Source of the DNA: Clostridia bacterium
Lineage (GTDB): Bacteria; Bacillota; Clostridia; Oscillospirales; Butyricicoccaceae
Direction of reading: 5' to 3'
NCBI GenBank assembly: GCA_017396925.1
Contig: JAFQKM010000021.1
Span: forward strand, 1 to 5,457
Length of the DNA: 5,457 nucleotides
Shown: one piece after another, positions 1 to 5,457 of the stretch
How the letters are laid out: each line of letters opens with the position of its first letter
Numbering within the stretch: the first letter of the stretch is position 1
Position numbers and translations under genes: made by a program
Notes under the pieces: model-generated
Database searches by the model: none
The model's input: only the letters and a program-made list of their open reading frames with translations
Told to the model about the DNA's origin: nothing

Positions 1-777
1 ACCGAGCTGATCCTGCTGTCGGGCGCCATTCCGCCCGAAGCGCTGGGGCGGCTGATCGATGATCTGCTCAATGAAAACGGCGTGCGGCTCAATGCCCGGG
101 TGGTCATGACGGGCGGCAGGGCAGGGGATCTGCTGGAGGAGGGAGAGTTTGCCAGCCAGCGCATCCTCAAAGCGGTCACCAAAGGGGGCGGTACACTGAC
201 GGCGGCCGATATCATGCTGCGTGATCTGGCCTTTGCCCGGGCCGAACAGGGTATCGATCCCGTATTGCCGCTGACCGATCCGATACAGACCGAGGGGCTC
301 TGCCTGCTGAAAAACGATATTGTGTCGGGACAGATCGAGCCGGCGCTGACCCCGATATTCATGATGGCCGGCGGAACCGAACGGGGCGGTTCGATCACCG
401 TCGAGACAGCAGAAGGGGCGATGGCTTTTCGGCTGCTGCGGAATCAAGGGAAGATCGTACCTCGATATGAAAATGGCCATGTGACGGTCAGAATCTCCAT
501 CGAGGGCGAGTTCCGCGCCGCCGACCGGCTGGCCCGGGATACGGCATTCTATGAAGCCGCCCTGAAGGAACGGCTGGAAGCCGATCTGCAGGCCCTGTTG
601 GCGGTCTTGCAGGCGGCCCGATGCGATGGGCTGGGCTTCGGCCGTCAGCTGGCCGTACACCATCCCAAAGTATGGGCCATGCTGGAAGGGGATTGGGACG
701 CCCACTTTTCCGCCTGCCGCATCGAACCCGACATCACGGTATCCATCACCAGTACCGGCAAGCTCAAAGCCGGATAG
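1..777 (+). CDS. Ger(x)C family spore germination protein, 3' part (5' end outside window)
   Basis: Partial gene: the frame is open from base 1 with no stop, giving 258 visible residues of a family usually about 350-400 long, so the start and the expected lipoprotein signal lie upstream. Ger(x)C proteins (GerAC, GerBC, GerKC) are lipoproteins on the outer face of the spore inner membrane and form one subunit of germinant receptors. The best evidence is the C-terminal signature at visible residues about 209-256: an Asp, then GFGRQL, then a His-Pro-Lys-x-Trp segment, then the EGDWDAHF stretch, ending in SITSTGKL. The middle segment TEGLCLLKNDIVSGQI matches the family's usual 'G-x-A-x-F-K ... 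G' strand. An internal ATG at 82 is a poor start because the frame upstream also reads as the family's N domain. The stop codon is shared with the ribosome site of the GerAB-type gene behind it, so the two are co-transcribed. Family assignment is secure; the germinant cannot be read from sequence. Confidence 0.87.
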   Translation, partial: TELILLSGAIPPEALGRLIDDLLNENGVRLNARVVMTGGRAGDLLEEGEFASQRILKAVTKGGGTLTAADIMLRDLAFARAEQGIDPVLPLTDPIQTEGLCLLKNDIVSGQIEPALTPIFMMAGGTERGGSITVETAEGAMAFRLLRNQGKIVPRYENGHVTVRISIEGEFRAADRLARDTAFYEAALKERLEADLQALLAVLQAARCDGLGFGRQLAVHHPKVWAMLEGDWDAHFSACRIEPDITVSITSTGKLKAG

Positions 778-781
778 GAGG
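776..781 (+). promoter_or_regulatory. Shine-Dalgarno site overlapping the upstream stop codon
   Basis: AGGAGG begins on the second base of the TAG stop of the Ger(x)C gene and lies four bases before the ATG at 786. It fixes the start of the GerAB-type gene at 786 rather than at in-frame codons further upstream (621), and it implies translational coupling of the two subunits. Confidence 0.8.
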
Positions 782-785
782 CCTT

Positions 786-1640
786 ATGACCGCAATACTT
801 TCACGGCACAGATGCACCGTTCTGCTGCTGCTCTTTCTGCTGGCCGACAGCCTCAATACCGATCTCTCGGCGGCAGGTCCCATGGGCTGGCTGCTCTGCC
901 TGCCGGCAGCGCTGGCAGCCCTTCCGATCTGCCGCGGTGCGTACAGATTCAACCGATGGCTGCGGCAGCAGGGGAGCCGATGGATGCACATCCTGTGGGA
1001 TGGATTCCTGCTGACCGTTGCAGTGACCTGCCTGCGGCGCATGACGATGGATTTTGCCGGCATTCTGCGCACCTATAACGATTTCGTCCGCACACCGGGC
1101 CTGCTCTGCCTGCTGCTGTTGGCCACCGCCCTGTATCTGTCTCGACTGAAGGGCGAGGGACTGGCCCGGACAGCCGAACTGCTTTTCTGGCCGATCCTTG
1201 CCATTCTGGCCTGGACCTTTCTGGTGGGATTGGGCGACAGCGACTTCGGCCGCCTGCTGCCGCTGCGGGGAGAGGGGGTCCCGGAAGGCATACTGTATCT
1301 GCTGGGCAGAGTCTTTGCACAGGGCGTCCTTGCAGCTGTGCTGCTGGAGGAACGGGCCGAGCCTGCCGTTCTGCGCACTGCCTTTCGGGATGCGATGCTG
1401 CTGAGCGGCCTGACGCTGGGGCTCTTTCTGGCCAAGGACATCGCTCAGGTGGGGTGGCAGACGGCCTCCAGGTTTACCTATCCCCTCTACGCACTGGCCG
1501 GGCTGACCCGAAGCGGCACCGGCATGCATATCGAGGATCTGCTGATCTGTGCCCTTCTGACGGCGCGACTGATCAAAGGCGCCATGCTGTTTCGGCTGCT
1601 GGGCGATCTTGCCGGGCGGTGGCAGCGCCCTTGCCCTTGA
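786..1640 (+). CDS. GerAB-type spore germination permease subunit, short form
   Basis: Encodes 284 residues. GerAB-family proteins are the polytopic subunits of spore germinant receptors in the inner membrane, related to the APC amino-acid permeases, and are thought to bind the germinant. About eight hydrophobic helices are visible, near residues 9-27, 33-50, 74-92, 104-121, 129-150, 167-185, 200-217 and 245-265. Family landmarks are the TPGLLCLLLLATALYL helix, the Ala-Arg after it, the DFGRLLPL motif after the fifth helix, and the YPLYALAGLTR segment before the last helix. Canonical members have about 360 residues and ten helices; this one seems to stop after the eighth, though the end looks natural and no frameshift is visible. 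It follows the Ger(x)C gene by eight bases, so order here is C then B. Its TGA stop lies inside the -35 box of the next gene's promoter. Function as a receptor subunit is inferred from family and context. Confidence 0.85.
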   Translation: MTAILSRHRCTVLLLLFLLADSLNTDLSAAGPMGWLLCLPAALAALPICRGAYRFNRWLRQQGSRWMHILWDGFLLTVAVTCLRRMTMDFAGILRTYNDFVRTPGLLCLLLLATALYLSRLKGEGLARTAELLFWPILAILAWTFLVGLGDSDFGRLLPLRGEGVPEGILYLLGRVFAQGVLAAVLLEERAEPAVLRTAFRDAMLLSGLTLGLFLAKDIAQVGWQTASRFTYPLYALAGLTRSGTGMHIEDLLICALLTARLIKGAMLFRLLGDLAGRWQRPCP

Positions 1641-1665
1641 CATCCCTTACAGACAGGTATATAAT
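1637..1665 (+). promoter_or_regulatory. Consensus sigma-A promoter of typA
   Basis: A perfect TTGACA (1637-1642) and a perfect TATAAT (1660-1665) are separated by exactly 17 bases, the ideal vegetative promoter. Transcription should start near 1672, leaving a leader of roughly 33 bases before the typA ATG. The -35 box contains the TGA stop of the preceding germination gene, so typA is transcribed independently of the sporulation-stage operon. No terminator is visible between the two genes, so read-through from the ger operon is also possible. Confidence 0.88.
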
Positions 1666-1704
1666 AATTCGGTTAAAAATCTGTATTGTAAAAAGGGGAT
1701 ACCT

Positions 1705-3530
<1,826 letters not shown>

Positions 3531-3531
<1 letters not shown>

Positions 3532-3559
3532 TTTTCCGCCGCGTATGTCGCCGGAAAAT
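3531..3559. repeat. Hairpin directly after the typA stop
   Basis: ATTTTCCG (3531-3538) pairs with CGGAAAAT (3552-3559); inside it GCG pairs with CGC (3541-3543 with 3549-3551) around a five-base loop, with a two-base bulge. The first base is the last base of the typA stop. It has no T run, so it is not a classical terminator itself; it may protect the 3' end of the mRNA or pause polymerase before the true terminator about 20 bases on. Confidence 0.5.
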
Positions 3560-3576
3560 CGAATGGAATAAAAAAT

Positions 3577-3610
3577 AAAGACCACCCGAATCAAACCGGG
3601 TGGTCTTTTT
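3577..3610. terminator. Bidirectional rho-independent terminator between typA and the convergent regulator gene
   Basis: AAAGACCACCCG (3577-3588) and CGGGTGGTCTTT (3597-3608) form a perfect 12-bp stem with an eight-base loop. On the plus strand a T run continues to 3610, terminating typA. On the minus strand the A-rich bases before the stem (3571-3579) become a T-rich tail, so it can also end transcripts of the gene at 3713-4672, about 105 bases after its stop. Confidence 0.93.
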
Positions 3611-3619
3611 GCGTCTTTA

Positions 3620-3712
3620 AGCCTCTTTTTGAATACCCTCTGGGGCACTTAGGAGCTGGCCACGGAGCGGACTGAGGATTGTTTCAATAGCGCCGTAGGC
3701 ACATTGGGGGTC
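3620..3712. other. Intergenic spacer, possibly a dispersed repeat fragment
   Basis: No gene is assigned here. On the minus strand, in frame with and directly after the regulator's stop codon, 31 codons stay open up to TAA at 3619-3617 and give a protein-like string (for example ETILSPLRGQLLSAPEG). No start codon or ribosome site supports translation. The block resembles, from memory only, intergenic repeats common in related clostridia that give phantom peptides of this kind. That resemblance is unproven. Confidence 0.25.
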
Positions 3713-4672
3713 TTAATTCCATTCCACTTCACAGGAGAGGAAGCGGGGTTGATCAAAGGAAAAGGTGGAAAGATAGAAGCGGACGGTCACAGTGCAGGCA
3801 GGGGTCACGTCACTGAGGTTACCGGTCAGCACGGCCTGACGGTAGGCTTCATCTTCTTCTGCGGTGGGATAACCAATGGGGATATGGTACTGTGTTGCAC
3901 GGATGGTATAGATTTCATCTTCGAGGGTGATGTTGTCCAACAGATAGTAGGGCAAATCACGGAGACTTTCGGGCCATGCGGTATAGGTTTCGGTCTGGGG
4001 GTCATATCCCCAGGCTTTGGGAACGGTGCGGTGTATGTTCAGCACAGTACCGGGTTCGCGTCCAAAATTATTTTGAACGGTCTCTTCAACGTAGGCACGG
4101 GTCATGGTGCCCGTAGGTTCTGCCCAGTTATCCAGATTGACTGCATAGACCCAGTAAAGATATTCGGCAGCATCGGTCGGCGGACCGTCTGCAAGGGTAA
4201 AGGTAGGCATATAATCCAGTCTGTATCGTCGTGCAAAATCAAAGAACCACTCCCGAAGCAAAGGCAGCATATCGGTATGGAAAACTGCTGATTCGGAGTT
4301 TTCTGGTGCAGTTTCCAGAGCATTCGTTTCAGAGGTTTGTGGATGTGGATACAGAAGCATGACCAACAGGAACAATACGGCTGCGATCAGCACACCTGCA
4401 GTTATACGCCATCGCCGTGCAGGATCGGGTGGGGCAGAGGAAAGGGGTGTTTGTGTATTTGTGACAGGTACGGCGGGCCCATCCCGCAGCAGTTCGTCCA
4501 GAGTGAGCCCCATACGGCTGCTCAAGTCGATCAGTTTGTCGGTCTCGGGGAAAGAGGAGCCCTGCTCCCATTTGGAGACCGATTGACGGGAAACGCCTAA
4601 CTGTTCGGCAAGGGCTTCTTGAGAGAGTCCCATTTCTTTACGGTAAACTTGTAAGCGTTGAGGAAAGTTCAT
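3713..4672 (-). CDS. Membrane-anchored XRE/Cro-C1-type regulator with a large outer domain
   Basis: Encodes 319 residues from ATG at 4672. Residues about 6-62 are a helix-turn-helix of the Cro/C1 type: GLSQEALAEQLGVSRQSVSK, then WEQG and the helix ending GLTLDELL. A Pro/Ser/Thr-rich linker (66-84), an Arg-Arg pair and one hydrophobic helix (about 89-107) follow, then a domain of about 210 residues (110-319) which by the positive-inside rule should lie outside the membrane. The outer domain is rich in Tyr, Trp and acidic residues (EYLYWVYAVNLDNW, TRAYVEETVQNNFG); I do not recognise it as a named family. The layout suggests a one-component regulator that senses an outside signal or cell-envelope state, which is inference. 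A TTG at 4699 in the same frame is a weaker start because the ribosome site lies downstream of it. It converges on typA and shares its terminator. Upstream lies a decayed permease gene, so no intact partner or target is evident on this side. Confidence 0.88.
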   Translation of the reverse strand: MNFPQRLQVYRKEMGLSQEALAEQLGVSRQSVSKWEQGSSFPETDKLIDLSSRMGLTLDELLRDGPAVPVTNTQTPLSSAPPDPARRWRITAGVLIAAVLFLLVMLLYPHPQTSETNALETAPENSESAVFHTDMLPLLREWFFDFARRYRLDYMPTFTLADGPPTDAAEYLYWVYAVNLDNWAEPTGTMTRAYVEETVQNNFGREPGTVLNIHRTVPKAWGYDPQTETYTAWPESLRDLPYYLLDNITLEDEIYTIRATQYHIPIGYPTAEEDEAYRQAVLTGNLSDVTPACTVTVRFYLSTFSFDQPRFLSCEVEWN

Positions 4673-4679
4673 GTCAGTT

Positions 4680-4687
4680 CCCCCTTT
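4680..4687 (-). promoter_or_regulatory. Shine-Dalgarno site of the membrane-anchored regulator
   Basis: On the minus strand AAAGGGGG lies seven bases before the ATG at 4672. It decides for that start over the in-frame TTG at 4699, and the resulting protein begins at the usual place, a few residues ahead of the helix-turn-helix. Confidence 0.75.
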
Positions 4688-4699
4688 CTTTCTGTTCAA

Positions 4700-4708
4700 A
4701 GCATAACA
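4700..4708 (-). promoter_or_regulatory. Candidate extended -10 promoter element of the regulator gene
   Basis: The minus strand reads TGTTATGCT, an extended -10 (TGnTATnnT) with a four-of-six match to TATAAT. It would start transcription near 4693, just ahead of the ribosome site. No good -35 box is visible at the right distance, so this is tentative. Confidence 0.3.
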
Positions 4709-4747
4709 TTTTCAGAAGCAGAATACTACCAATTTTCAAGCGCAGCG

Positions 4748-4766
4748 CCGCAACTTTGGGTTGCGG
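4748..4766. repeat. Seven-bp inverted repeat upstream of the regulator gene
   Basis: CCGCAAC (4748-4754) and GTTGCGG (4760-4766) flank five bases. It lies about 40 bases upstream of the candidate -10 of the minus-strand regulator. It could be an operator, for example for autoregulation, or a chance hairpin behind the permease terminator. Confidence 0.4.
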
Positions 4767-4781
4767 AATGGTAAAGCACAC

Positions 4782-4820
4782 AAAAAGACCACCTGAGTTT
4801 GTGATGCTGATGGTCTTTTT
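4782..4820 (-). terminator. Rho-independent terminator of the former permease gene
   Basis: AAAAAGACCA (4782-4791) and TGGTCTTTTT (4811-4820) form a 10-bp stem. On the minus strand two further pairs form, a U-G wobble and a C-G, whereas on the plus strand the same wobble position is a C-A mismatch; this supports a role in minus-strand transcription. A T run lies in the 3' arm. The arms are nearly the same as those of the terminator after typA. Confidence 0.8.
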
Positions 4821-5257
4821 CATTTTTCCCTTCTCCCATTGACAGTGCGACGGTTGTCAATACGGCAGCGAAGCCGAACCGTCCAATCATGCCGAAACGG
4901 GTGTTGAGGGAGAGCAGCGAAAGCAGGGTGGCCGAGATGGGTTCCAGACAGCCGATCAGGGTGGCCCTGCCCGGGCCGATGTACTTGACACCCTGCAGGA
5001 AGAGTGAGAAGCCGCCGGCTGTGCCGACCACGACGATGACGGCGATCAGAAGCCATACGGTCAGGTCAAGATCGGCAGGGGAGAGGACAAGGCCGCCGCT
5101 CTTGCCGCCGGTGGCCATCAGATAGGGGCCGGCAATGGCCAGTAGAATGACAATTTAGCATTTGCTCTTTCGATAAATATAAAGAAAATTATAGGAAATA
5201 TGAATAATTATTTGCAACTGTATATAAATGTGCGAAGGTTCACAAAAATAGAAAAAG

Positions 5258-5332
5258 TGATAAAAACAATAAATATTATCGATATAATGAATAAAAAGAT
5301 ACAGTTTGTTTTGAATTTCTGATAAAAACAAT
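5258..5332 (+). repeat. 13-base direct repeat in the AT-rich stretch
   Basis: TGATAAAAACAAT occurs exactly at 5258-5270 and at 5320-5332, 62 bases apart start to start. In sequence this AT-rich the match could be chance, but spaced copies are also the form of binding sites for recombinases, replication proteins or regulators. Confidence 0.4.
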
Positions 5333-5358
5333 TTGCTATCGACAAACCGGGAATTCAA

Positions 5359-5427
5359 ATGTTAGAATCAAAATGTAAAATTTCGTTCTTTGGCAAGAGC
5401 GTCTACAGAGTCTCATTTATGAAGTGA
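5359..5427 (+). CDS. Possible 22-codon small reading frame
   Basis: ATG at 5359 follows a weak GGGA ribosome-like site (5349-5352) at six bases and gives a 22-residue basic peptide beginning MLESKCKISFFG and ending in SFMK, with TGA at 5425-5427. An ATG directly after the stop (5428) opens the same frame to the window end (MNFYSLLLRC). It could be a leader peptide or a chance frame; no family is recognised. Confidence 0.15.
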   Translation: MLESKCKISFFGKSVYRVSFMK

Positions 5428-5444
5428 ATGAATTTTTATTCACT
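5423..5444. repeat. Seven-bp inverted repeat near the window end
   Basis: AGTGAAT (5423-5429) and ATTCACT (5438-5444) flank eight AT-rich bases. There is no T run after it. It overlaps the end of the possible small reading frame and could be an operator or element-end repeat, or a weak hairpin. Confidence 0.4.
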
Positions 5445-5457
5445 CTTGTTAAGGTGC

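Larger units (their letters stand above)
4726..5154 (-). pseudogene. Decayed EamA/DMT-family permease: N-terminus missing, internal deletion, stop lost
   Basis: The open frame runs from 5154 (directly after an in-frame TAA at 5157-5155) to TAG at 4726-4728, 142 residues without a usable start. Residues about 1-28 (ILLAIAGPYLMATGGKSGG then LVLSP) match the fifth helix of the first EamA repeat. From about residue 29 the sequence jumps to the end of the second repeat: DLTVWLLIAVIVVVGTAGGF, then FLQGVKYIGPGRATLIGCLE, then PISATLLSLL and a last helix to about residue 106. EamA permeases have about 290-300 residues in two repeats of five helices, so roughly 100 residues are missing at the join and about 120 at the front. 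Homology ends at about 4824; the remaining 32 codons read through the gene's own terminator and are not expected to be coding. A TGA one base out of frame at 4822-4820 could be the ancestral stop. The intact gene would have exported or imported a small metabolite; this copy should be inactive. Confidence 0.82.
5155..5457. other. AT-rich stretch of foreign-looking composition, no convincing gene
   Basis: Hand counts give about 22% G+C over 5161-5340 and about 27% over the whole stretch, against about 55-60% in the neighbouring permease remnant. The change coincides with the point where permease homology stops. A 67-codon minus-strand frame (5155-5358) is only low-complexity Tyr/Phe/Ile-rich sequence with a TTG start and no ribosome site, so I do not call it. 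The stretch may be the flank or regulatory region of an inserted element whose genes lie beyond the window. Confidence 0.6.

Noticed and set aside
621..785. Upstream extension of the GerAB-type gene to an in-frame ATG at 621
   Set aside because: It would overlap the end of the Ger(x)C gene by 157 bases with an Arg/His-rich non-membrane leader, while ATG at 786 has an AGGAGG site.
801..1643. A 280-codon open frame on the minus strand across gerAB
   Set aside because: Gln/Ala/Arg-rich shadow of the membrane-protein gene on the plus strand, whose helices and ribosome site are clear.
3704..4291. A 195-codon plus-strand frame
   Set aside because: Antisense shadow of the membrane-anchored regulator, with no ribosome site or recognisable domain.
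5283..5288. Perfect TATAAT on the plus strand in the AT-rich stretch
   Set aside because: No -35 box at 16-19 bases and no TG extension; such hexamers are expected by chance in DNA of about 22% G+C.
5155..5358. A 67-codon minus-strand frame in the AT-rich stretch
   Set aside because: TTG start, no ribosome site, low-complexity composition explained by AT richness.
5340..5457. Riboswitch or group II intron start near the window end
   Set aside because: I looked for known riboswitch cores and found none. The terminal GGTGC is too short to support a group II intron 5' end.

Overview
The window looks like a chromosomal segment from a GC-rich, endospore-forming Firmicute, most likely a clostridium of the Oscillospiraceae/Ruminococcaceae type. 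This rests on spore-germinant-receptor genes beside a Firmicute-type typA, Shine-Dalgarno sites of the AGGAGG/GGGGG type, a textbook vegetative promoter, and T-tailed hairpin terminators. The lineage is inferred from gene content and base composition only.

Layout. Bases 1-777 (+) hold the 3' part of a Ger(x)C-type germinant-receptor lipoprotein gene. It is followed at once by 786-1640 (+), a short GerAB-type membrane subunit whose ribosome site overlaps the previous stop codon. The two form the tail of a germination operon that begins upstream of the window. A consensus sigma-A promoter, TTGACA-17-TATAAT, begins inside the last codons of gerAB and drives typA/bipA (1705-3531, +), a ribosome-associated translational GTPase. 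Its codon usage is sharply different from that of the ger genes. A strong bidirectional terminator (3577-3608) separates typA from a convergent gene on the minus strand (3713-4672), which encodes an XRE-type DNA-binding domain, one membrane helix and a large outer domain of unknown function. Upstream of that gene lies the wreck of an EamA/DMT-family permease (4726-5154, minus). It has lost its N-terminal part, has an internal in-frame deletion that joins the middle of the first repeat to the end of the second, and has no proper stop before its still-recognisable terminator.

At about base 5155 the permease remnant ends abruptly and composition drops from about 55-60% to about 22-27% G+C (hand count). 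The last 300 bases hold no convincing gene, only a possible 22-codon reading frame, a 13-base direct repeat and a 7-bp inverted repeat. This junction is the least ordinary place in the window and could be the edge of an acquired element whose genes lie beyond the end.

The genes do not form one pathway: a sporulation-stage operon, a housekeeping translation factor and a membrane-bound regulator are simply neighbours. I see no RNA gene, CRISPR array, complete mobile element or recognisable novel multi-gene system. The candidates worth checking are the outer domain of the regulator and the AT-rich junction.
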